A stretch of DNA of 64,000 bases from Nematostella vectensis (taxonomy: Eukaryota; Cnidaria; Anthozoa; Actiniaria; Edwardsiidae). The DNA is taken from positions 3,721,501-3,785,500 of the forward strand of contig NC_064047.1 in the NCBI RefSeq assembly GCF_932526225.1. The letters are read 5' to 3'. The stretch's first letter is position 1; each line of letters starts with the position of its first letter. The position numbers and the translations under genes are program-made. Shown here piece after piece: positions 28,842-38,511 of the stretch. The notes under the pieces were generated by a model that was given only the letters and a program-made list of their open reading frames with translations, made no database searches and was not told the origin of the DNA.

Positions 28842-29015
28842 GTATGAGCGACCCGTACTGTGAAGTAAGCATGGGGAGCCAGGAGCACAAGACGCGCGTC
28901 TGCCCTCAGACTCTCAACCCGAAATGGAACTCGACCATGACCTTTACAGTCAAGGACATGGAGCAAGATGTGCTTTGTATCACAGTGTTCGACAGGGACT
29001 TTTTCTCACCAAACG
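28842..29015 (+). CDS. ITSN: Intersectin C2 domain, exon b
   Basis: Acceptor TTTCCAG|GT, donor AAACG|GTAAGG, phase 1 on both sides. [31 protein letters not shown] and [18 protein letters not shown] are near-diagnostic for the intersectin C2 domain. Asp in SDPYC and in DRD correspond to the calcium/phospholipid-binding loops of C2 domains. The 3' end and donor are partly duplicated just downstream. Confidence 0.85.
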
Positions 29016-29490
29016 GTAAGGACACTAAATTAGCCATTACAGCAATTGATCATATCCATGCCTGCTACTATTTCTCGGGCTATTAGTGCTGTAAGAGTGC
29101 CTTGTATAACTGGGTTCGACAGGGACTTATCGCTAAACGGTAAGGACACTAAAGGCCCTGTCACACGTAGACTTTTCGGTTGCAACTTGTCTCGCAAAAA
29201 AAAAATGTTGCAGGTCGCACGCGCCCTGTCACACGTGATGTTTTTCCTGCGATTTGAAGCAATTTGTTGCAGAAAGTAGAAGAGCGTTCTACTTTTCATG
29301 CGACTTTGAGAAATGCAAAACAAGTTGCAAAAGGTTGTGTAACACGCAAAAAAAAATGCGCGTTCTCGCGAGAGAAAAAAAAAACGTACGTGTGACGGCC
29401 TTAAAGCAGCCATTACGGCAATTGATCATATCCATACCTGCTACCCGTTCTCGAGCTATTTAGAACTGTACATGCTCGGTCTCACTGGGT
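28988..29490 (+). repeat. Local duplications of the exon b 3' end and donor
   Basis: TTCGACAGGGACTT..AAACGGTAAGGACACTAA at 28989 recurs at 29115, and TTCGACAGGG again at about 29489. The flanking intron text (CAATTGATCATATCCAT) recurs at about 29044 and 29419. The second copy is split by the MITE at 29153-29401. Confidence 0.75.
29153..29401. mobile_element. Harbinger-like MITE with TAA target duplication
   Basis: Ends AGGCCCTGTCACACGTAG and the inverted CGTACGTGTGACGGCCT, flanked on both sides by TAA (29150-29152, 29402-29404). Three-base TWA duplications are typical of PIF/Harbinger transposition. Non-coding. Confidence 0.55.
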
Positions 29491-29744
29491 TCGACAGGGG
29501 TCTACTTTATAGTTTAATTATTGCAAACTATACCAAACTTTTTCATAAGGGTTGTACTATTACACCTATGGAAGCAGCCCGGCTGTAACATAAACCAGGT
29601 CAAAAAAGGTCCACCTTAAAAGAGTAGAGTTAAGTATAGAGTTAAAACAAGGACATATTTTTCTAAAAAGAAGACCACATAGAGCTACATTTATCCTCTT
29701 TTATCTTTTTTTCACAGACATTTGTTTGTTTGCTATTTTTCCAG

Positions 29745-29872
29745 ATTTCTTGGGTCGTACGGAAGTCAGTCTTGCAAGTCTGTTAAAGAAAGGCAAGGGA
29801 CCGTGGCACGAGAGGCTACTTCTACACGAGGTCACTACGGGCGAAGTGCTGGTTAAACTGGAGCTACATTGA
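29745..29872 (+). CDS. ITSN: Intersectin C2 domain, exon c (last coding exon)
   Basis: Acceptor TTTTTCCAG|AT, phase 1. DFLGRTEVSLASLLKKGKGP then LLLHEVTTGEVLVKLELH and stop TGA 29870-29872, as in intersectin (DFLGRTEI, LLLHEVPTGE). Intersectin is an endocytic scaffold and Cdc42 exchange factor; only its terminal C2 domain is in view. The stop lies inside the first unit of a minisatellite-like repeat. Confidence 0.85.
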
Positions 29873-30310
29873 CTCACAGGGGACAAGTGACTTGTGGGAG
29901 AGGTCATAGTAACATAGGAGCTACAATGGCAAGTTACGTGCAGGGGGGATTTTAGTCAAATTGGAGCTACAACGGCAAGTTACGCGCAGGGAAGGTCTTA
30001 GTCAAGTTAGAGCTGCCGTGACAAGTGACTTACAGGGGAGGTCTTAGTCACATTGGAGCTACAATGGCAAGTTACATGCAGGGGAGATCTTAGTCAAATT
30101 GGAGCTGTCGTGACAAGTGACTTGTTGGAGGGGTCTTAGTCATATTGCAGCTACTGTGATAGTGCCTCCCCGAGGAGGTCTTAGCCTCAAAGGAGAGGTC
30201 TAAGTCATATTGGAGCTACCATGACAAGTGACTCACAGGGGAGGTCTTAGTCATTTTACAGCTTGTGTGACAAGGTGGCTTACAGCTCGCCTTAGTCATC
30301 TTTGAGTACT
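29855..30310 (+). repeat. Degenerate ~50-60-bp minisatellite across the intersectin stop codon
   Basis: Repeating blocks of TTGGAGCTAC, GACAAGTGACT, CAGGGGAGGTCTTAGTCA run from the last codons of the C2 exon into the 3' flank, about eight units. Confidence 0.75.
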
Positions 30311-31169
30311 GGTAACATGGCAACCCACAGGGATGTCCTGTTTTGTCCATACTATCTTGAGGAAGGCCTCAGAAGAACCATTATTAAGAACCTACAAATG
30401 GATAGCTTAACACTATTCACACACTCACAGCCCTAGTGATAGATAGACCAGGCGGGAACCACAGAGACCTAACGGTAGACAATAAGGACCTTATACAATG
30501 ATAGCCTCTACAGCATTGAACTGGGAATTTGGTGAGGAAAAAGCTGGTAGTCTAGTAGACCAGGAATTTCTTGCTTTAGAGCTCCATGTCATCTTTCCAG
30601 TGCAAACAGTAAAACCATGAAGAACTGAAATATCTGTGGCATGTTTTTTGACTTCTGACGAATCAGACACAAGAATTCAAACACTGTGAATTATTAGAGA
30701 CATTTAGCATCGCGTTTTCAGTTTTTTATTGCGAATTGCCGTTACCGGTTTGCTGTTTGACGTACTGGAGAAATCGTAGTGTAGCACATTTGGCGGGAAA
30801 AAGTGCAAAACATATGATCGACTTCAACCAAGCCAAAAAGATTAGTAATAGTAAAGAATCAAATGATAAAGAACGCTAATTCATGGCTTCTAGCATGAGC
30901 TCATAAAAAAAGGGGGAAACTGCCGAGGTAAATCACTTACCGCTAGACGGTGCTCCTGAGGTCAAAGCGCGAAACGCAGACTGCAAACTTGACGCAAGGC
31001 CTTGTCACGTGCCACCCAGAGGTTTGACGTTTCCGAGAAAAAACGCAGTGCTAAATGTCTCTATTGAGACATCTTTTAATGTGTGAAGAAACATTCTACA
31101 CATATTTGCAGTGTTCACGGTTTTACTGATTGTGCTAGGTGTCAACCTATTCTTTGTTTTTAACTCTGG

Positions 31170-31279
31170 TACCCTGGTACCAGAGCTTCCAGACTTCTCT
31201 TGCCCAGTGACGCTCAGACAAAATTCCGAGACAAGCGCGGGTAGGAGAAAGAAGTCTGGAGGCTCTGGTACCCAGGGTA
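31170..31279. mobile_element. MITE with TACCCTGGTACCAGAGC ends
   Basis: TACCCTGGTACCAGAGCTTCC at the left and the inverted GGAGGCTCTGGTACCCAGGG at the right; related to the elements at 12893, 17548 and 49571 but shorter. Confidence 0.6.
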
Positions 31280-31700
31280 TGAAGGTCCCACCATCAAAGC
31301 AGTATTAAGAAAATCCCTACTATGGCATAACTTTTTTCCATCTAAATAAAACTATAGCAACACAATATTAGAGACATTTTTAGTCTTGTATGTTTGAACT
31401 CTGAGTCAAACTATTTATTTGTGGTTTGTATCAATGCATCATTTTTTGCAAACATGTTTATTCCTGACCAAAAGTAGAAAACAATAAATGAACAAGTAAA
31501 ACGGTTTATATTAGAAAAGGTATTTGTTAATTACATACAAAATGAATGTACACACAGAGATTAACATAAATGAACAAATTGAAGAAATTTGTTAAATAAA
31601 ACAAATGTACATACAAAGTTTTGAGAATAGATTACCATGATTATCATCAATTTATCAGCCATTCATTTTTCTTGAAACAACAGACCATTCCAGCTACAGT

Positions 31701-31835
31701 ATAAGCTTGCATGCGCGTTTTTATAGTAACCTACCTCAACTACCAGAATGCAGCATGCAAATTTTTAAGCTTGCACCAAACAAAGCGTGCTTCATGACGG
31801 TAGATGAGGTAGGTTGAGCGCACGTGCATGCTTAT
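31701..31835. mobile_element. MITE with ATAAGC..GCATGC ends
   Basis: ATAAGCTTGCATGCGCG and AACCTACCTCAACTACC are mirrored by GGTAGATGAGGTAGGTT and GCGCACGTGCATGCTTAT. Flanked by TA, which fits a mariner-type target. Non-coding. Confidence 0.55.
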
Positions 31836-32394
31836 ACCTGGGTGGCCTATTGGCACGGCGAGCAACTTGAAGTATTATTATTTGAATTTTATTTTAAGGA
31901 AACGAAATTGATCTTGAGGACTTCAAAACACTAAAAGGCCCACAGTAAATGGCTCTTCTGTTGTGTAACCCTGCCACTTGTGGCGAAAATAAATAAAACT
32001 CAAATTTTAAGTAATGGGGGAATGGAAAAAAATTGTCAATCAATGGCTGTTGTTTTTAGGGGGAAGGGAGCAAGCAAGGGGTACAATTTTCTATAAGAAA
32101 AATATCTGAATAATTTTTTTAACCACTACCAGTTTAAGTACATTTTCTTTCCCCACTTTGTTTCCATTTGGTTATGTATTGACTGCAGCACTGATTTGAA
32201 ACTATAAAAATCTTTCCACGATCAATTTATTTAATATAAGAAACAGTTTCTTTGGCCTTGAATGGTTCTTACTTTGAGGGTGCTTATTCTAGGCTACAGG
32301 TTTTTATACTGTACTAGGTGTAAGGTTTTAACTGTACCCAACTTTTTTCTCGGCATGAGCTAATTTCTGTGCTCTGTGAAATACATGTCTTTTC

Positions 32395-32625
32395 TCAAGT
32401 GATAATTTTCCTGTCCAGGAAGCTCCTCTTCTCCTTAACTTCCACACCAATCTTAAATTTCCTAAACTTGTACTTATTCCACTTGCTATGAGGGCTTTCT
32501 AGCTCAGGTATATTCAGCTCTTGAAGGAGTTGAAGGTAACCTGGAAAATCCTTGTTTTTTAGATGCTTCAGCTTTTTCTTACGCTGGTCTGTCAGCCAGT
32601 GTAGAAACACTTTGTTGTGTTTATC
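32395..32625 (-). CDS. MRPS15: Mitochondrial ribosomal protein uS15m, last exon
   Basis: Minus-strand acceptor TTCTTGTAG|GAT, phase 0, stop TGA at 32397-32395. DKHNKVFLHWLTDQRKKKLK and HLKNKDFPGYLQLLQELNI match the S15 signature (SQRRKLLDYLKKKDVERYQ in bacteria; SIDQRKKMLKNLR in animal MRPS15). The protein binds small-subunit rRNA in the mitochondrial ribosome. A basic C-terminal extension is as in animal MRPS15. Confidence 0.75.
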   Translation of the reverse strand, partial: DKHNKVFLHWLTDQRKKKLKHLKNKDFPGYLQLLQELNIPELESPHSKWNKYKFRKFKIGVEVKEKRSFLDRKIIT

Positions 32626-32911
32626 CTACAAGAAAGGTAAAACAATTACAACTGATGGAATCCAACCCACCAACTGACCATCCTTCTGTTACTTGTTCAA
32701 AGAAAAGTCTTCTTTCTAGGGACAAAATTTTGCATCCCAAATATACAGTACATACAACGCTTACTAAACCCCAAAGAGGCAAAGTTTTTAAACCCTAAAA
32801 AAATACAGGCAAAAAAATTAGAACACTTAAAAGATATCAAACCTGCTTCCAGGTCATGCCAATATCAGAGCAGCCCTCCCCTCCCCTCCCCCCTGGGATA
32901 TCAATACTTAC

Positions 32912-32970
32912 TTTTGGTCTTTCTTTCATGTGTCTTTCAAGTGTGTTGATCTTCAAAGTCAGTTCAGCAA
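32912..32970 (-). CDS. MRPS15: uS15m internal exon
   Basis: Minus-strand acceptor TTTCTTTTAG|TT, donor CCAAAA|GTAAGT. Encodes AELTLKINTLERHMKERPK, equal to the S15 helix ARLTVKIRNYQEHLHKHRK of animal MRPS15. Joins the last exon in phase 0. Confidence 0.75.
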
Positions 32971-33278
32971 CTAAAAGAAAGTTTACACAGAAATACAAAA
33001 ACAACTTAACAAAAATGCTGCAAGAAACAAACATTTATGCCAATACCTCCCAACCTTTTAGAATGCCCCTAAGAGCCTTAAAACATGAGTAACATTAAAT
33101 TGACACAATTTAGGTTGTAAAGGACAGAAAAACTGGAGGTTACTCTTCCTCAAAGCAAAAAAAAAAAAAAAAAAAGAATTGATTATTACTAGTCTCCTTT
33201 CCCCCCACCAAGCTTGGTTTGTGGCAGAGACCTGCATGACTCCAACACAATCGGCTGCATAGGAGACTAGTCAATTAC

Positions 33279-33345
33279 CAGATCTTTGTGAGTAGCCTTC
33301 ATAGTTGTTTTTCACTTCTTGTTCTTCAACTTTTCTCTTCTCAAA
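33279..33345 (-). CDS. MRPS15: uS15m internal exon, upstream
   Basis: Minus-strand acceptor TTTTATTTTACAG|TTT, donor GATCTG|GTAATT, phase 1 out, matching the next exon (G+TT gives Val). Encodes FEKRKVEEQEVKNNYEGYSQ, compatible with the region before the S15 fold. Exons coding the mitochondrial targeting sequence were not found upstream. Confidence 0.6.
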
Positions 33346-36300
33346 CTGTAAAATAAAAATTGGAAAATTGGAACTTGCATCATAAGGTTTGGCCTGGATT
33401 TGATTATGTGACTGAAAGCTTAAAGTGAGGAATAACGTAAGATAAAGATTGGGATGCAAGGGTTTTTCGCCATTTATGTTTGATGTGGAATTGTGCTAAA
33501 AAATGTGTATGTGGGATCAAATCCTCATCAAAACATTTATGTTTCATACCCTGTTCGCGTTCTCAAGACTGAAGATTCTTTTCACATTCTCTGGTGCCCT
33601 GAGTACAGAATAAAGAATGAGAGTCAGATAACTTGCATGAGCCAGCCAGACATATTGCAAGTGCATGTGACTTTGTTCTCGAATGAGAGTCAGATGACTT
33701 GAATGAGCCAGCCAGACATATTGCAAGCATAAGTGACTTTGTTCTCGATTGCCTTTTTAAAAGTGTGAGTCTCAATTTCCATGTGTTGAGTTTTTAAATA
33801 GGGCTTAAACTAGTGAGTGGAGGTTATGATACTTGGTGCCAGTACGGTATCTTTAATTCTAGGATGGAATGAAATTCACCTTGATTCGAGTGCATTATTC
33901 ACTACTATGATGAATATCTGAGTTGCATAGGATTTGTAACCATTAAAACCACGCAACAGGCAAGCCAACAGACTTCTATATGAGCTACATACTTTTTCCC
34001 CTTTGGTTTGCAAATTTTAGGAAGTGCAACTGCAACTTGACATACTTACGCTTCAAGCTCTTTTGATATTCTCATAACCACAAATCCACTTTCTTCCCAT
34101 GGAAGAGTCTGTTGTTGTTAGGTCATCTATGAAAAGCAATAAACAATTACAAACAAAATTCATAGCGTGTTTAGCCACAGTTGTCCCCAAGCTGCAGTGG
34201 ATGTGTTTTGTGTCTGTAAAACCTACGATGAGTAATTGCTTGTTAACATTCAATTGAGTAATTTGAAGAAGTTCAAGGGGTTACCTACACAAGTTACCTA
34301 CCCATTGCATAGTCACTATTTGAGAAGATTGTTAAAAATCTCAAATAATAGAAAAAAGCTGAGAACTTGACCCAAAGTGTTTACTAATTGAAAAACTAGA
34401 AATATTCTTTATTTCTCAGGCATCCATCGCAAGATACAGTAGTGACAAAAAATCAATTCTTTGACTCAAAAGATGTGAGGACAGAAAATTGCAGTAAATT
34501 GTGACAATAACTGCCATGCAGCTCCCAACAAGTGTGACACATGAGTTTTGTATTTGTTACAGAGAAGAAACTACATTTTCAGCAATTATTGTCTGTGTTA
34601 TTTCAGTTAAAAATAAGCATAATTTTTGCATTGTTTTCACAAATCTGCTGTCTGATAATAGGTAGTAATAGCATCCGATAATAGGTAAAAAAAAAAACAC
34701 TATTTGTCATTTAGGTTGTAGTACAAACCTAGGCTGTCCAATAACAAGTATAACGACCATTCATGAGTAAGAAAAGTTTTTTCATAAACTCATTTGAATT
34801 CTGAGATGGTAATAAAACAAAATATTTAAAAAGAGTAGGAAAACCTTGTAAAGCAGAGGATTTTATTTGAAAAAAACAAACTATCATTATGTTTATCATT
34901 TTAAGTTTTAAAAAGAGAAACATACTCATGGGAATGCCATTGAAGCAGCAAATGTGCCAAAAACAACCCACAACCTAAAAAAGTCTGCTATATTTTGCAG
35001 GTTTGTTTTCGTGAAGCTGAACAATTAGTAGTATCAGGTTTAGATACTAAGATTACAGGAAAATTTGTAGCCACACAATGATCTTCATCAACAACTAAGA
35101 AGACATGAAGAAGGGGACTAGTATATAATAATAATAATTTAACAATAATTATTTATTTATAAAGCGCTTAAAACTATGTTAATACATTCTAAAGCGCATA
35201 TTTTAAAGCATGCACATATATTTTCTTATGTGTTTTGGTTGACATCTCGATCTACGTCACAAATGACCCTGGCCTTCTTTTTCACAGTTTTTTTTTTCCG
35301 AAGGTTCACCAAAATATGTAACTCAATATCGCAGGTTCTATTAACCCACACTAACACATAGCCTCCTCCACAGGCATCTCTTCTAACGGTAAGAAAAAGC
35401 GTTCTTTTTTCGATGCGGTATTCCTGTGGCGAATAGAGGAGAAAAATAACGCAGGGGGGAGGGGGGGGGCGAAAAAAAGGAAGAAGAAAGAGAGAGATGC
35501 CTACCATATATTGACACACTGGATGACATCTGCGCATGTGGCACTGCGCATAACGTTTTCTACCATCTATGGGAGGTTAATTAGGAATTTGTAAAGAATA
35601 TGATACTAACCAGGAGGAAGAGTAGAAATTCATCCACATGTGGATCGTTTTATTGAGTCTCTCACTGAGACGAAGCAATTCGAAAACCTAAAGAATTCAT
35701 GGCCACATCCAAACTTATTTGCATTTCCATTGTATTTATTGCGCTGTTCTATAGTAATCAAGGTGCGAAGTCCTGTATTCTATAGTTGGTCCGAAATTCG
35801 GGTTTATGCTTCTGTGCTTAGAACGCTAAAGACCTAAGACGGCGAAGCCTCAATTGAAGTGAAAACCGAGACGGCGAAGTCTCAATTGAAGTGAAAACTC
35901 TAAACCAAGCTGAAAACATCCAAGTCAATAAAGACAACAGAACAGTGCTGATCGAGCTTGATCACGTTGCCGCCGGTGAAGGCAAACATTCAGCATCGAA
36001 TTCGCTTTTTAGAATCTATGGTTCCTTTCTTTTCAATAACTTCCTGTAAACCTTGTTGTATCCCATACTAGCAAATGTCAAATGGCTTTTGACATATCTA
36101 GGAATGAGTTCGCTTTGAAGTAGAAGCTTCGCGTTCGCTTGCCATGTTTTTTTTCGCAACTAACAAGGATTTTTTTGTTGCGACATTAGTTACCTGTGTC
36201 ACCCCCGGTCAGGTAGGCAACGTGTCGTGTCCACTGAGGCGACACGCAATGTACCAACCGTTCGATATATGGCAGGCAACTCTTTTATCCCCTCCTCCCT

Positions 36301-36575
36301 CCCCCTCGGTACCAGTATCCCGCGTCCTAAAAACGCAAACATAGGTATCCCAAATCTGAATAAAGGCCATTACAGAGTATAGTAGAGCTGCCTGAGAAGG
36401 AGGCTAACTAACACACATCTTTTGGAAATCATAAGGGGAAAATGTTCAAGAGAATTGAAAACAGAATTCTCTGTATTCTCCCGCATTGGCATTCTTGGTT
36501 TTTTTTTACACATATTTACTGTATTTCACAAGATTTTTGTCCAAGTTGGGTCGACAGCTATGACGTTTATAAACA
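33346..36575. other. Region upstream of the recognised uS15m exons
   Basis: Should contain the missing MRPS15 5' exons on the minus strand, but none is secure. Includes a direct repeat with CAGCCAGACATATTGCAAG (about 33641 and 33708), a partial MITE end at 35360, a G run at 35456-35470 and a 34-bp tandem repeat (CGGCGAAGYCTCAATTGAAG) at 35840-35905. Confidence 0.45.
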
Positions 36576-37691
36576 CCCGGCCCTACCAATCGATAAAAAT
36601 TGATCATTGGAAACTAATCGAATTAATCAATATTAATCTATATTAATCAGTTGATTATTACTGATTGATATTGGAAATCGATAATAAATCGATACTCACA
36701 GCCCAAGAGTACTCAATCATATTGACTATTATCGATTAATATCGGGTTTTATTGATTTCTTATATTTCTTATATAGGACAACACGATCGAAAAAGATGTT
36801 CTTGCATGTGGCGATCAATAAAAATTTGATTGCAATGGAATAAGCAAAACATTATAGTCAGAGACAGATAAAAATTAACTAAGGACATTATTTCTACAGT
36901 AGGGAACGAAGTTAGTGGAGTAGAGTTTATAGTGCAAACGTCCGCGTCCTTTACTGAGGGTGAAACTTAAAATTGTCACGTCATGGTTTTATGGAAAACG
37001 GCTGAAATCTATCAGACAGAATGCATTTCGCCTTGCTGCTATTGAATTCTTAACCAAATTCCATTGTTTTCTGCCGTCGTCGTTTCTCAAGCTCCCTGAT
37101 TCATCTAGATCAACACAATGTTGATTCAGATGCCATACCAATTGCGTCGTTCCAATGGGTCAAAAAGTTACTGTTGCATTGCAAAAACCAAAACAAATGC
37201 GGCACAACAAGGCTCGACGTTTAAAACAGTGTCGAACTTTTGCAGTGCCGCATGTAATTGGTTTAGACGTCGAGGTTTGGCGCGGAAGAAGCGCGGCTCG
37301 ATATCTTGTATATCTTGAATGTGGTTTGCATGGTAAAATTGAGCCCTTTTGAAGCACGATAAAGACTCACTTTGTTTATCTTACCTCGTTTATCTGATTT
37401 TATTTTTTGAAAAAGCAGTCAAACAATTTATCATGTCGGTTAAGGATGATACATTTTGACGGAATTGAAGAAATCGATATTTATCAATATAATCAATAAT
37501 AATTGATAAGATTTCAATATTTTTTGATAAAAATCGATAATAATCAATACTCACACAGTTTCACGTTATTGAAACTGTATAAGTATCGATTTCTATTGAT
37601 TTCAGATATTTATCGATTGATTGATTTTGATTTTTGATCGATTACTATTGATTATTATTGATTATCGGAATTACCGATTGGTAGGGCCGGG
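36576..37691. mobile_element. ATCGAT-rich inverted-repeat element (complete copy)
   Basis: CCCGGCCCTACCAATCG at 36576-36592 is mirrored by CGATTGGTAGGGCCGGG at 37675-37691. Several hundred bp inside both ends are rich in ATCGAT and TTGATTATT blocks that can pair. A 65-codon frame (37155-37352) is kept in both copies; I do not recognise it. No transposase seen. Confidence 0.6.
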
Positions 37692-37884
37692 ATAAACGGT
37701 TAGGTGGAAAAGAATACGACATATATTTACCTTGAGGTTTCACAGCAGAAAAAGCTCGAATTTGAGCTACGTTCACGAAACTAGATCGCAGTAAAGTTCG
37801 ACTTGCAAGTGAAAGTTTTATCATAGTGTTTTCTAGTCCAACCTTCTAACATAACTTCTCTAAAGCCATTGCTTTCACAAGGGA

Positions 37885-37897
37885 ACCGCCATCTTGG
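37885..37897 (-). promoter_or_regulatory. YY1-like motif, ZSWIM-like copy B promoter
   Basis: Minus-strand CCAAGATGGCGG, same position relative to the start codon as in copy A; kept although neighbouring bases changed. Confidence 0.35.
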
Positions 37898-38219
37898 AAA
37901 CAAATAGCGGCCAGCTATCGCAGGCTCACAACAGGTGGCCCGACAAACAATTTTAATTAAATTAAAAATTAAATTAAAATTAAAATTAAAATTAGAATTA
38001 AAATTCACCCAGACTTCCCACAGCCTGCGCGTCGCAAAGAGTTGTGGGAAGACGTAACGAGTCCAGAATTCGTGGAAAAGCGGAAGTAATTTATTCTAGA
38101 TTCCAAGCAGTGAAACGCTCAATACAACGGCTACTGCTTGGATTCTAAACGTATTCGCGATTCGAGGGACATAAATCGAAAGATGTTTTTTGAAGTCCCA
38201 GTCCCGAAGTGAATTCAAA

Positions 38220-38511
38220 ATGTCTATATACCACGACGAGTATGGACACGCTCATCGATGCTATGATGACTATTTTGATAATTCTTCATCTTCGCCGCCC
38301 AAGGCTTTGCCAACGCTGGTTGACAGCTGCTGCAAAATTCTTTCTGCAAATTTCCCCATCAGTTATGTACAAGACCAATGGAAAACAGTCCCAGACGAGC
38401 TTCAGTTGAAAGTGATCTCAAGTTCTTTCCCTGCAGAGTTTCCTGCTACTGTTGGATCATCAAGTTCAGATTCTTCTAATCGTTATTGCATACCTACCAT
38501 CATCCAAACAG
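38220..38511 (+). CDS. ZSWIM-like copy B exon 1
   Basis: Reads MSIYHDEYGHAHRCYDDYFD and then directly SSSSPPKALPTLVDSCC: most of the Asp/Tyr-rich tract of copy A is missing by an in-frame deletion. BC-box-like TLVDSCCKIL kept. Donor ACAG|GTAAAC. Confidence 0.7.

Larger units (their letters stand above)
30311..32394. other. Convergent intergenic region between intersectin and MRPS15
   Basis: AT-rich, probably both 3' UTRs. Candidate + strand AATAAA signals near 31344 and 31988; a minus-strand signal (TTTATT on +) at 32226-32231, 164 nt beyond the MRPS15 stop. Two MITEs are inside. Confidence 0.5.

Noticed and set aside
34050-34108. Possible additional minus-strand uS15m exon (PWEESGFVVMRISKELEA)
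   Set aside because: It has plausible splice sites but leaves in phase 2 whereas the next exon enters in phase 0, and either joined frame meets a stop.
35226-35537. 103-codon minus-strand frame
   Set aside because: Overlaps a partial MITE end and a G run; Pro-rich low-complexity translation without family resemblance.
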